64,000 bases of DNA from Dastarcus helophoroides (lineage: Eukaryota > Arthropoda > Insecta > Coleoptera > Bothrideridae): the NCBI GenBank assembly GCA_028583605.1, contig CM053331.1, positions 35,232,783 to 35,296,782 on the forward strand, given 5' to 3'. The stretch's first letter is position 1. The number at the start of each line of letters is the position of its first letter. The notes below the pieces were generated by a model. It saw only the letters and a program-made list of their open reading frames with translations, had not been told where the DNA came from and made no database searches. Of the stretch, positions 34,615 through 46,607 are shown piece after piece. Both the position numbers and the translations under genes were made by a program.

Positions 34615-37600
34615 CTAAAACAAAAAGCCACTCAGCTCTTGCTGCTTTGTTGCAACCTGATTAAAACATGAATTCTTGACACTGAAGCAACACCTTTAAT
34701 ATCTGCCTATAAATTAACCTTGGATTTATTAAATGAGAAAAGAAAAAATCTAAGCTTAAGTGATTTAAAAAAATATATTTTTTTTAAAACAGGTACCTAA
34801 TCAGGGCTTCGAACCACTATGTTTTTCGTTCCGGTTTTCGGTTTTCGTTCCGGCAAAAAAATTACATCGGTTCAGTTTCAGTTTTCGTTCCGATAAAAAC
34901 AACGGTTTTTTCAGGTTTTCGGTTTTCGGTTCAGTTCCAGGTGACTCATTTTTTGATTTTTAAAAGTCTTTAAAAATTGATTTTTGGACATAATTTGGAA
35001 AATGTGATGTATTTTTTGCTTTAATATTACAACGTTGCCTAAAATTTAATAAATTATTTTATATTTTTCAAGTTTAAAATTTTCAATTCAATTTTCAGTT
35101 CAATTTGAGTTCAAATTTCAAGAAAAATTTAAAGTTTTTAAAAAACCAAATCGGAATTTCGGGTTTAGATATTTCAAATTTAAATTAGGAATTTTCATGA
35201 AAATCTTAAATTATATACCCTAGAGTTGAAAACTTCTAGAAGATACGATCTTTGGCGATTAAAATCGAAAATTTGAGGGATCTTTTTCTTTTATAATTTT
35301 GGTTCTCTATCGAAGTTTGACTTTGATTCGCTTTTTCCAATAAAATTGATTTTTACTGTTTCGACTGTGTTTTCTAGAACTGTCGATTAAAAAAATCAAA
35401 TTAACAAAAATAAACGAAAATAAAAAAGACCAGCCACAATTTCAATAAAAGAACTTCAAATTTATTTTAAAAAAGAGTTTTCAAATTTTCTACCCTAATT
35501 CAGTTTTGACTTTAAACTTAAGTATTCAATTTTGTTCCTGGAAATGTTGCTGAAAACTCCAAAATTTCTAGCAAAAGTAAAATTTTTCGAAAGTTTTGTT
35601 TAATGTATTTAGTTTTTTTCAATATTTTAACTTTTTTCTTTTGAAGTTTTAAATTTAAACTTGTAGGTACTTTTCATTATTAATTTTTCTAAAATTTCGA
35701 CTTTAAACAAAATTTAGTCTTTCTCGCTCTTTTTCTCTAGCAACCTCTTAATCCTTTTTATCGACATGTTGACTTATTCTTTAATTATAGACATTTTTCT
35801 CGAAATTATGAGTTGAGACTTGAACTATAAGAAATTGACAAATATAAATTTAAATTTGGAATAGTTTTTTAATTTTTCTTGGTTTCGCGGACAAGATTTG
35901 TATTTCAGTTTTTGAAGGATCAGTCCGTTCCACCAAAAAAATAGATATTTTTAATAAAGGTCGATAACTTGAATACAGCTTGAATACAGCTCAAATCGTG
36001 ACAATTTTACAGCCCTAGTCTCGGCCGACGTACTCTACTGCAAAGCTTTTCTTACTTTACATCGATGTTCACCGTCAAGGCGACCGTTCTGTCCTCGACC
36101 GCTCCATAGCATAAAGCGGCGGTCAAATAACGGCCGTTCTTTTACGTTGCCGTTTTGTAGGAAACTCTAGCTTAACTCTCCAGTGCCAATTTTTTTTTCT
36201 TGGGGCCCTAAGCCAGAGCTTATACGTAAATCCAGCGCTGAATATCCTTTTTTTTTAATATTCTCATAAACTGTTAGCGTTAATCAATTAACTATTAATT
36301 CTAACGTCCGTGGGCAAAATGACATTTTTCAGGATTAATTAAGAGTTTAGAATTATTACAAAGCGGAAGTGCTCCTTAAAAAGCTCGACTTCGAAGGCGA
36401 AATTAAGTAATTCCCAACTTGGCGAAAATCTTCACTTCCGCTCGCGACCGGAGGCGTTCCTCCGAACTAAATTAAAAACTGGATATAATTAAAATTCCCC
36501 CTCGAATTGGAGTTTCCCTTGGATGGCTGTCGCTCGAGGCCAATTTCGACGTAAGTTCCGTTGCGAAATCTAGTTTTACTGGCCATTTTAATGACATATC
36601 CCGGGTAAATCGTCCTATTTTACAAATAAAAACGTGGGTTGTCGAAGAATTCATTAGGGGCCAAAATCGAGAGCATTAAGCAGAGGAGTTTTATTGCATA
36701 ACTGTCAGTTGTCGACTATGTGGGTAAAAGCTCGATGACGTTTCGCGTGGGTGGACGATAAATGAGCTCGTCTAAAGATTTTTCATTTCATCTGCCTATA
36801 AAAATCGATGCTGGAATGTAACAAAACTAGAGCATAATTCGGAGGAATTCGCAACAAGACACTTTGCTTACGTTTCAAAAAAAGTAAAAGTTTAGAATTA
36901 TTTGAAAAAGGGAGTCGAGATTTCTAGAAAAAGTTTAATTTTCGAGTATGAAGCCAAAATGTTCGAAAAAAATTATTCTTTCAAAATTTACGAAAAGAAA
37001 AATTGGAAATTAAAAATTAAATTACAATCTTTTTTCTACAAATTTTGAATGTTTAAGGGAAATTTCAATGTTGAGGGAAACTTCAATTTTGAGGGAAATT
37101 TTAAATAAAAGCTTTAATCTCGGGTTTAAAGTGAACATATTTTTAATTAAAATCGACATTTTGCATATTTTTTTACATAATTCTGATAATTTTTATTGTT
37201 TTTTCAAATATTGAGTTAAAATTAATTACATTAATTTAATTTAATTTGTTTTTTAATTGCGAAGGTTCAATTTGAATTTTCGAATTTGTCCTAAATTGTA
37301 ACTTTTTTCGAAGTTTTAACGTTTCTTCAAAATTGACATTATTTTGAAAATGTCCACTTTTTGCGAAATTCGGTCTTTTTTTTTAAATTCCAACTATTTT
37401 TGAAATTTTCTAATTTTTTCGAAAGTTTGACAGATTTCGAAGTGTCGATTTCTTCGAATTAAAGAATTATTTCTAAACTTTGATTTTTTAAAATGAATTT
37501 GACCTTTTTTCAAGTAGAATTTTTAAAAATCAGGAGACATTTTAGAAATTTGTAGATTTTGTTTTAAAATTTTGACTTTTTTACTCAAAGTTGATTTTTT

Positions 37601-40600
37601 GACTTTTATTCGAAATTGAAACTTTTTCAAAATTTTGCACCTTTTTTCGGAAACTTGATTTATTAAAATTCGAACTAGTTTTGAAAATTTCGAAACATTT
37701 TTAATGAAATTATGTTTTTGGAAATTTAAATTATTTTCAAAATTTTACCACTTTTCGAATTTGAATTAAAAATATGTGATCACCGACTGGTTGACAAGAA
37801 ATCATGCCAATCTTTGATGATTTTGACGTAATAATTTAAATTTTAACACGACTCAAAATGTAGCCAAACAAATTGAAAGTTTCCAAGAAATATTTAGTCA
37901 GCATTTCTGAAAATAATATCTTTATCAACATTTTCACTTCAGACATCAAAATTTCTAGAAAAAAGTCGAAGTTTGAGAAAAGAGAAGCCAATAAAAGATG
38001 ACTTTTTAAAAAAAATGTGGAAATTTTGAAAATAAATGAAAAATTTTGAGAAGGAGACATTTTACCGAGACGGTCAAATTAAAAACAAAGCTCAACTTGA
38101 AATGTTCAAAGCAAAATTTTGGCATAAACGACGAATGTTGAAAACAAACATAAAATTACGAGCAAACGCAAAATTTTCTAAGAAAGTCAAATTTTAAGAA
38201 AACAGTAATTTTTTTAAAGTGAAATAAAATTTTGAAACAGAAAAAAGTTTAACTTCGCCAAAAACAGTGAAGCGTTTCCAGACAAATAAAGAAATTTATA
38301 AGAATATCGAATTTTGAGAAAAAAGGGCCTTATTTTTAGAGAAACTTCGTTTCATAGAGAAAGTTACATTTTGGTACAAAAAAACGTCCAATTTTGAGCA
38401 CAAACTGATATTTCTAGAACAAGGCGATTAAAAAAATAAATAAAATGTAAAAAATAACGAATTTTGTTAAAAATTTTACGACTTCGAAAGGGAAAATAAA
38501 CTCGAAACCTTGGGAACATTGTTGAACTTTAAAAAATAGAAATTTCATATAGAAAGTCAAATTTTGAGAAAACTTTTAATCCTTAGGAATAAAATGAAAT
38601 TTTGAAACAAAAAAAGTTAAACTTCGCCAAAAACAGTGAAGCGTTTCCAGACAAATAAAGAAATTTGTAAGAATATCGAATTTTGAGAAAAAAGGGCCTA
38701 ATTTTTAGAGAAACTTCGTTTCATAGAGAAAGCTACATTTTGGTACAAAAAAACGTCCAATTTTGAGCACAAACTGATATTTCTAGAACAAGGCGAATAA
38801 AAAAATAAATAAAATGTAAAAAATAATGAATTTTGTAAGAAAATTTACGACTTCGAAAGGGAAAATAAACTCGAAACCTTGGGTACATTATTGAACTTAA
38901 AAAAATAGAAATTTCATATAGAAAGTCAAATTTTGAGAAAACCTATTAATTTCTCCGAACAAAATGAAATTTTGAAACAAAAAAAAGTTAAACTTCGCCA
39001 TAAAGAGTGAAATCTTTCCCGGCAGGTAAAGAAATTTGTAAAAATATCTAATTTTGAGAAAAAAAGGCCTAATTTTTAGAGAAACTTCGTTTCCTAGGGA
39101 AAGTTACATTTTGGTACAAAAAAACGTCCAATTTTGAGCACAAACTGACATTTCTAGAACAAGGCGATTTAAAAAAAAATGAAATGTAAAAAATAACGAA
39201 TTTTGTGAAAAATGTTACGACTTCGAAAGGGAAAATAAACTCGAAACCTTGGGAACATTGTTGAACTTTAAAAAATAGAAATTTTATATAGAAAGTCAAT
39301 CTTTGAGAAAGCGTTTAATCCTTAAGAATAAAATAAAATTTTGAAGCAAACAAAGTTAAACTTTGCCAAAAAGAGTGAAGCGTTTCCAGACAAATAAAGA
39401 AATTTGTAAGAACATCGAATTTTGAGAAAAAAGATCGAAATTTTTAGAGAAACTTCGTTTCTTATAGAAAGTTACATTTTGGTACAAAAAAACATCCAAT
39501 TTTGAGCAAAAACTGAAATTTCTAGAACAAGGCGATTTAAAAAAAAATAAAATATAAAAAATAACGAATTTTGTGAAAAATTTTACGACTCCGCAAGGGA
39601 AAATATACTCGAAACCTTGGGTACATTGTTGACCTTTAAAAAATAAAAATTTCATATAGAAAGTCAAACTTTGAGAAAACGTTTAATCCTTAAGAAGAAT
39701 AAAATAAAATTTCGGAACAAAAAAGTTAAACTTTGCCAAAAACAGTGAAGAGTTTCCAGACAAATAAAGAAATTTGTAAGAATATCTAATTTAAAAAAAA
39801 AGATCGTAATTTTTAGAGAAACTTCGTTTCCTTGAGAAAGCTACATTTTGGTACAAAAAAAACGTCCAATTTTGAGCACAAACTGAAATTTCTAGAATAA
39901 GGCGATAAAAAAAAATAAAATGTAAAAAATAACGAATTTTGTGAACAATTTTACGACTTCAAAAGGGAAAATAAACTCGAAACCTTGGAAACATTGTTGA
40001 ACTTTAAAAAATAGAAATTTTATATAGAAGGTCAATCTTTGAGAAAGCGTTTAATTCTTAAGAATAAAATAAAATTTTGAAGCAAAAAAAGTTAAACTTT
40101 GCCAAAAACAGTGAAGCGTTTCCAGACAAATAAAGAGATTTGTAAGAACATCGAACTCTGAGAAAAAAGATCGTAATCTTTAGAGAAACTTCGTTTCTTA
40201 GAGAAAGTTACATTTTGGTACAAAAAAGCGTCCAATTTTGAGCAAAAACTGAAATTTCTAGAACAAGGCAATTTAAAAAAAAATAAAATGTAAAAAATAA
40301 CGAATTTTGTGAAAAAATTTTACGACTCCGCAAGGGAAAATATACTCGAAACCTTGGGTACATTGTTGACCTTTAAAAAATAAAAATTTCATATAGAAAG
40401 TCAAATTTTGAGAAAACGTTTAATCCTTAAGAAGAATAAAATAAAATTTCGGAACAAAAAAGTTAAACTTCGCCAAAAACAGTGAAGCGTTTCCAGACAA
40501 ATAAAGAAATTTGTAAGAATATCGAATTTTAAGAAAAAAGGGCCTAATTTTTAGAGAAACTTCGTTTCATAGAGAAAGCTACATTTTGGTACAAAAAAAC

Positions 40601-43600
40601 GTCCAATTTTGAGCACAAACTGACATTTCTAGAACAAAGCGATTTAAAAAAAGAATAAAATGTAAAAAATAACGAATTTTGTGAAAAATTTTACGACTTT
40701 GAAAGGGAAAACAAGCTCGAAACCTTGGGAACATTGTTGAACTTTAAAAAATAGAAATTTCATATAGAAAGTCAAATTTTGAGAAAACCTATTAATTTCT
40801 CCGAACAAAATGAAATTTTGAAACAAAAAAAAGTTAAACTTCGCCATAAAGAGTGAAATTTTTCCAGACAAATAAAGAAATTTGTAAGAGTATCGAATTT
40901 AAAAAAAAAGATCGTAATTTTTAGAGAAACTTCGTTTCCTAGAGAAAGTTACATTTTGGTACAAAAAAACGTCCAATTGTGAGCACAAACTGAAATTTCC
41001 AGAATAAGGCGATTTAAAAAAAATAAAATGTAAAAAATAACGAATTATGTGAACAATTTTACGACTTCGAAAGGGAAAATAAACTCGAAACCTTGGGAAC
41101 ATTGTTGAACTTTGAAAAATAGAAATTTTATATAGAAAGTCAATCTTTGAGAAAGCGTTTAATCCTTAAGAATAAAATAAAATTTTGAAGCAAAAAAAGT
41201 TAAACTTTGCCAAAAACAGTGAAGCGTTTCCAGACAAATAAAGAGATTTGTAAGAACATCGAATTCTGAGAAAAAAGTTCGTAATCTTTAGAGAAACTTC
41301 GTTTCTTAGAAAAAGTTACATTTTGGTACAAAAAAGCGTCCAATTTTTAGCAAAAACTGAAATTTCTAGAACAAGGCGATTTAAAAAAAAATAAAATATA
41401 AAAAATAACGAATTTTGTGAAAAATTTTACGACTCCGCAAGGGAAAATATACTCGAAACCTTGGGTACATTGTTGACCTTTAAGAAATAAAAATTTCATA
41501 TAGAAAGTCAAATTTTGAGAAAACGTTTAATCCTTAAGAAGAATAAAATAAAATTTCGGAACAAAAAAGTTAAACTTTGCCAAAAACAGTGAAGCGTTTT
41601 CAGACAAATAAAGAAAATTGTAAGAATATCTAATTTAAAAAAAAAAAGGGTCTAATTTTTAGAGAAATTTTGTTTCCTAGAGAAAGTTACATTTTGGTAC
41701 AAAAAAACGTCCAATTTAGAGCACAAACTGATATTTCTAGAACAAGGCGATTTTTTAAAAAAATAAAATGTAAAAAATAACGAATTTTGTGAAAAATTTT
41801 ACGACTTCGAAAGGGAAAATAAACTCGAAACCTTATGTACATTGTTGAGCTTTAAAAAATAGATATTTCATATAGAAAGTCAAATTTTGGGAAAATCTCT
41901 TAATGCTTCCGAACAAAATTAAATTTTAAAACAAAAAAAGGTAAACTTTGCCAAAAACAGTGAAACGTTTCCAGACAAATAAAGAAATTTGTAAGAACAT
42001 CGAATTTTGAGCAAAAAGGGCCTTATTTATAGAGAAACTTCGTTTCATAGAGAAAGTTACATTTTGGTACAATAAAACGTCCAATTTTGAGCACAAACTC
42101 AAATTTCTACAATAAGGCGATTTAAAAAAAATAAAATGTAAAAAATAACGAATTTTGTGAACAATTTTACGACTTCGAAAAGGGAAAATAAAGCTCGAAA
42201 CCTTGGAAACATTGTTGAACTTTAAAAAATAGAAATTTTATATAGAAAGTCAATCTTTGAGAAAGCGTTTAATTCTTAAGAATAAAATAAAATTTTGAAA
42301 CAAAAAAAGTTAAACTTTGCCAAAAACAGTGAAGCGTTTCCAGACAAATAAAGAAATTTGTAAGAATATCGAATTTTGAGAAAAAAGGGCCTTATTTTTA
42401 GAGAAACTTCGTTTCCTAGAGAAAGTTACATTTTGGTACAAAAAAACGTCCAATTTTGAAACTGAAATTTCCAGAATAAGGCGATTTAAAAAAAAATAAA
42501 ATGTAAAAAATAACGAATTTTGTGAAAAATTTTACGACTCCGCAAGGGAAAATATACTCGAAACCTTGGAAACATTGTTGAACTTTAAAAAATAGAAATT
42601 TTATATAGAAAGTCAATCTTTGAGAAAGCGTTTAATCCTTAAGAATAAAATAAAATTTTGAAGCAAAAAAAGTTAAACTTTGCCAAAAACAGTGAAGCGT
42701 TTCCAGACAAATAAAGAAATTTGTAAGAACATCGAATTTTGAGAAAAAAGATCGTAATTTTTAGAGAAACTTCGTTTCATAGAGAAAGCTACATTTTGGT
42801 ACAAAAAAACGTCCAATTTTGAGCATAAACTGAAATTTCCAGAATAAGGCGATTTAAAAAAAAATAAAATGTAAAAAATAACGAATTTTGTGAACAATTT
42901 TACGACTTCGAAAGGGAAAATAAACTCGAAACCTTGGGAACATTGTTGAACTTTGAAAAATAGAAATTTTATATAGAAAGTCAATCTTTGAGAAAGCGTT
43001 TAATCCTTAAGAATAAAATAAAATTTTGAAGCAAAAAAAGTTAAACTTTGCCAAAAACAGTGAAGCGTTTCCAGACAAATAAAGAGATTTGTAAGAACAT
43101 CGAATTTGGAGAAAAAAGATGGTTATTTTTAGAGAAACTTCGTTTCCTAGAGAAAGTTACATTTTGGTACAAAAAAAAACGTCCAATTTTGAGCACAAAC
43201 TGAAATTTCTAGAACAAGGCGAATTAAAAAAATAAAATGTAACAAATAACGAATTTTGTGAAAAATTCTATGACTTCGAAAGAAAAAATAAATTCTAAAT
43301 CTTCAGAAAATTGTCGAACTATAAAAAATAGAAATTTCAGCTGGAAGTCAAATTTTGAGAAAACTTCAATTTTTTCATAGTTCGGCAAGTCAAATTTTAA
43401 GAAAACCCGTAAATTTGTCAGAATAAAATAAAACTTTTGAAAAAAGTTCAATTTCGATAAAATGTAAAAATTCTGAGAAGCGTAAAGAAACTATACAGGA
43501 AAAACGAATATAAAAAAGTCAAAATTCCCAAAAATTGCTCGAAATTTCGTGAAAAGGCCAAATTTTTTAGAAAAAGTCAAATTTTTATCAAAAAAAGTGT

Positions 43601-46568
43601 ACAATTAAAAAAAATTTTACAACTTTGAAGTAAAAGACAAATTTTAAAAATTAACTTTAAGCTTTGAAAAAATTTTCGAATTTTCTCAGATTAAATTAAA
43701 TTTCAAGAAAAAAAGTTCCAATTATGAAATAAAATAACCAATTTTGAGAAAAAATGACGGAAAATGGACAAATTTTAAAAATAATCTTGAAACTTTCAGA
43801 AAATTATCGAATTATGAGAAAGGTAACTTTTCCTGATTTAGTTAAATTTTGAAAAAAAAAATAATTTTTCAGAATAAATGAAATTTCGACAGAAACGTCA
43901 AAATTTGGAGAAATATGAAAAAATGGGGAAAAATCGATTTTCGAAGAAGAAGGCAATTTCAAGAAAAAGTTTTTTAATTTTATTTAACGAAAAAAAGGTC
44001 GAATTTTCCATTTGGAAAAAAAATCCAGTTTTGAGACCAAATTCAACAAGACGAATTCAAAATTCTTGAAATGATTCAATTTAAAAAAAAAATGTGCGTC
44101 TTCGAAAGAAAAGACGAATTGTGAGAATAAACTCGACATTTTGAGAATAAACTCGAAAATTTGAGAAAACTATCGAACTTGGAGAACGCCAAAATTTCCT
44201 AGAGTGCAAATTTTAGGCAAAAAATTACACTTTGAGAATAAATTTAGACTTTAAAAGCTAAAGGATTTCTAAGAAAAAGATGAAATTAAGAAAAACGTGG
44301 AAATTTAAAAAAATCGAAATTTCGTGAATAAGACAAAATAAAAATATCAGAATTTTCATAAATTTTCACGAATTCTAAGCAGAATGATGAAATAATTTCG
44401 AGAAAAAAAACCTGTTTCGAAATTTCAATTAAGAAACTTTAAGTTTTTCGATATTTCAATGTTTCGAAATTTTAATGTTTCGAAATTCTAATGTTTCGAA
44501 ATTTAAGTTAAAAAATTTCATTTTTTAAATCGAAACTTTTAAAACTTTTTCGAACCTTCCAATTTCTATTAAATTTATAGTTTTCATCGAAGTTGAGATT
44601 TTTTCGAAATTTTTACGAATTTTAAGAAGGATGGTGAAATAATTTCGAGGAAAAAAAAGCGAATCAAAAAACTCTCAAGTGACAAGTCGAAATGTTCCAA
44701 ATAATGTCAAATTAAAATATCTTTTTCTGAAACTTTCGAAAATAAGAAAAATTTCGCTAGAAAAATCGAAATCTGGAGCAATTTTTGGAAACAAATCAGA
44801 CTAGAGAATGGAATTTAAGTAAAAGTCGAAATGTTCCAAAATGGTCAACATTTGAGGCGAATTTCGAAAAAGTGGCGAATTTTGAAAAGAAGGTTAAAAT
44901 TTCGAGAAAAGGTACAACACTTTGGGAAAAAAGTCGCAATTTAGAACAAAGTCAAATTTATTTATTTAAAAAAAGTTAGATTTTGAGAATAAGTCGAAAT
45001 TGTGAAAGAAGACAAATGATGAGAAAAAGTGAGAAAAATTAAATGAAATTTCGACAAAAATGTCAAAATTTGGAGAAATATGAAGAAATGGGGAAAAATC
45101 GAATTTCGAAAAAGAACGCAATTTCGAGAAAAAGGTCGAAATTTCCATTTGGATAAAAAATTCAGTTTTGAGACCAAACTTAACGAGAACAAGACGAATT
45201 CAATGATTCAATTTTTAAAAAAAATGTGTATCTTCAAAAGAAAAAAAGAATTTTAAGAATAAACTCGAACTTGGAGAAAGTCAAAATTTCCTAGAGTGCA
45301 AATTTTAGGCAAAAAATTACACTTTGAGAATAAATTTAGACTTTAAAAGCTAAAGGATTTCTAAGAAAAAGATGAAATTAAGAAAAACGTGGAAATTTAA
45401 AAAAATCGAAATTTCGTGAATAAGACAAAATAAAAATATCAGAATTTTCATAAATTTTCACGAATTCTAAGCAGAATGATGAAATAATTTCGAGAAAAAA
45501 AACCTGTTTCGAAATTTCAATTAAGAAACTTTAAGTTTTTCGATATTTCAATGTTTCGAAATTTTAATGTTTCGAAATTCTAATGTTTCGAAATTTAAGT
45601 TAAAAAATTTCATTTTTTAAATCGAAACTTCGATTTCTTTTCATTAAATGTTTTTTCGAACTTTCCAATTTCTATTAAATTTATAGTTTTCATCGAAGTG
45701 GAGATTTTTTCGAAATTTTTACGAATTTTAAGAAGGATGGTGAAATAATTTCGAGGAAAAAAAAGCGAATCAAAAAACGTTCGAAACGTTCCAAATAATG
45801 TCAAATTAGAATATTTTTTTCTGAAACTTTCGAAAATAAGAAAAATTTCGCTAGAAAAATCGAAATTTGGAGCAATTTTTGGAAACAAATCAGACTAGAG
45901 AATGGAATTTAAGTAAAAGTCGAAATTTTCCAAAATGGTCCTCATTTGAGGGGAATTTCGAAAAAGTGACGAATTTTGAAAAGAAGGTTAAAATTTCGAG
46001 AAAAGGTACAACATTTTGGGGAAACAGTCGCAATTTAGAACAAAGTCAAAATTATTTATTTAAAAAAAGTCAGATTTTGAGAATAAGTCGAAATTGTGAA
46101 AGAAGACAAATTTTGAGAAAAAGTGGAAATTGTTTTAAAATATTTTTCTCAAAATTTCAATGAGCATAATTAAGACATTTTTACCCTTGGGGGTTATAAT
46201 GCTATGTATGAACGAAAGAGCAAAGACGTAGTAAGAGTGCGTTGGGATGTAACTCTATATTACCATTTTTTTTTATATACTAACCCAACTAATGCCAACA
46301 GATTTGCAAGAAAACAATATACGAGGCCTCGTAATATTGGATTTTCTCCCGACGGAGGACAAATTTGTTTGCATAGGCGTTGCTTACCTCGCTTCCTGAG
46401 ATAGTCCTCTATCATCACAGCACTTATCATAAAAACATTTCCTATGCTTCCTATCGAAGCTAAAGAGGCGAGTAATATGAGACGTGCGAGGCGAGACCAT
46501 TCTCCACTCAATGTGACAGGAGACACTAAATCCACCGTGGAACCATCATCACTGTGATTTGAGAGCAT
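33719..46568 (-). CDS. Orphan rhodopsin-class (class A) GPCR, two exons
   Basis: Exon 1 is 46568-46388 and exon 2 is 34614-33719. They join in frame through a split Gly in the first intracellular loop to give 358 residues, with seven membrane segments. Residue 4 is a possible N-glycosylation site. TM1 (about 28-52) has the usual G-N. TM2 has NVALAD, Cys98 opens TM3 and pairs presumably with Cys170, and TM6 has FWLP (about 241-244). Helix 8 is followed by CCC (298-300), likely palmitoylated. The E/DRY motif at the end of TM3 reads ENF (122-124), lacking the conserved Arg, and TM7 has NSILY instead of NPxxY. Ligand and exact subfamily are unknown; similarity to peptide- or amine-type insect receptors cannot be settled by eye. 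ATG 46568 was chosen because TTGATGTTGCAG/GATAAC just upstream looks like a splice acceptor, suggesting a further 5' non-coding exon. Confidence 0.85.
34802..34950. repeat. Orphan hAT-like terminus (CAGGGCTTCGAACC) in GPCR intron
   Basis: CAGGGCTTCGAACCACTATG is followed by repeated CGGTTTTCGGTTTTCGTTCC. The same terminus type begins at 58635. No inverted partner end was found downstream, so the element is truncated or its right end is in degenerate sequence. Confidence 0.5.
34951..35860. repeat. Degenerate AT-rich filler in GPCR intron
   Basis: AAATTTTCAATTC and TTTCGACTTT type imperfect repeats, possibly the interior of the element whose end is at 34802. No gene is present. Confidence 0.55.
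35865..35940. repeat. Half copy of palindromic element family
   Basis: The right arm only: TTTTCTTGGTTTCGCGGACA, GATTTGTATTTCAGTTTTTG, and the outer end GATCAGTCCGTTCCACCAAA. Confidence 0.75.
35985..36176 (-). repeat. Small repeat element, copy 3 (inverse of 16615-16812)
   Basis: The segment from AATCGTGACAATTTTACAGC to TTTTGTAGGAAACTCTAGCT is the reverse complement of copy 1, with few differences by eye. Confidence 0.75.
36180..36860. other. Low-repeat island in GPCR intron
   Basis: About 680 bases of moderate GC sequence show none of the window's repeat families. No long open frame or splice-consistent exon was found. It could hold intronic regulatory sequence; nothing in it is recognised. 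Confidence 0.4.
36861..38160. repeat. Degenerate filler left of the 369-bp array
   Basis: Imperfect AAATTTTCGAAAG units without clear period. The region grades into the first satellite copy at about 38165. Confidence 0.6.
38165..43345. repeat. 369-bp satellite, 14 tandem copies, in GPCR intron
   Basis: The anchor CATTTTGGTACAAAAAAACG recurs near 38371, 38740, 39111, 39479, 39848, 40215, 40586, 40956, 41323, 41694, 42064, 42433, 42796 and 43164, a spacing of 363-371 bp. Each monomer also has GTTAAACTTYGCCAAAAACA, GTGAAGCGTTTCCAGAC, TCTAGAACAAGGCGATT and CTCGAAACCTTGGG. Variants (for example GGGCCTAATT versus GATCGTAATT) alternate between copies. The minus strand is open for up to 103 Phe-rich codons in some copies, but not consistently. 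Confidence 0.93.
43346..43870. repeat. Degenerate filler between two arrays
   Basis: AAATTTTGAGAAAA-type sequence continues the composition of the satellite but without its period. Confidence 0.55.
43878..46130. repeat. ~1.1 kb tandem duplication in GPCR intron
   Basis: Two copies share long stretches. GTCAAAATTTGGAGAAATAT occurs near 43900 and 45060. AGTGCAAATTTTAGGCAAAA occurs near 44205 and 45294. AAATCAGACTAGAGAATGGA occurs near 44790 and 45889. The offset is about 1.09-1.16 kb, varying by small indels. The units are composed of AAATTTCGA filler. The array ends about 260 bases from GPCR exon 1. Confidence 0.85.
46388..46568 (-). CDS. GPCR exon 1 (N-terminus and TM1)
   Basis: This encodes residues 1-60: a short extracellular N-terminus, TM1 and the start of the first intracellular loop (IEDYLRKR). 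The donor is CGAG/GTAAGC at 46387. An upstream in-frame ATG at 46607 exists, but it sits within a likely acceptor sequence. Confidence 0.8.
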
Positions 46569-46607
46569 CCTGCGGCCGACCAACACGAAGTTATCCTGCA
46601 ACATCAA

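Noticed and set aside
34282..34664. Plus-strand open frames opposite the GPCR exon
   Set aside because: They are antisense shadows of a well-supported membrane protein exon.
39069..43451. Phe-rich open frames of 65-103 codons repeated on the minus strand of the 369-bp array
   Set aside because: They arise because stop codons are rare on one strand of an AAATTTTG-type sequence. They are open in only some monomers, have no consistent start and encode low-complexity sequence.
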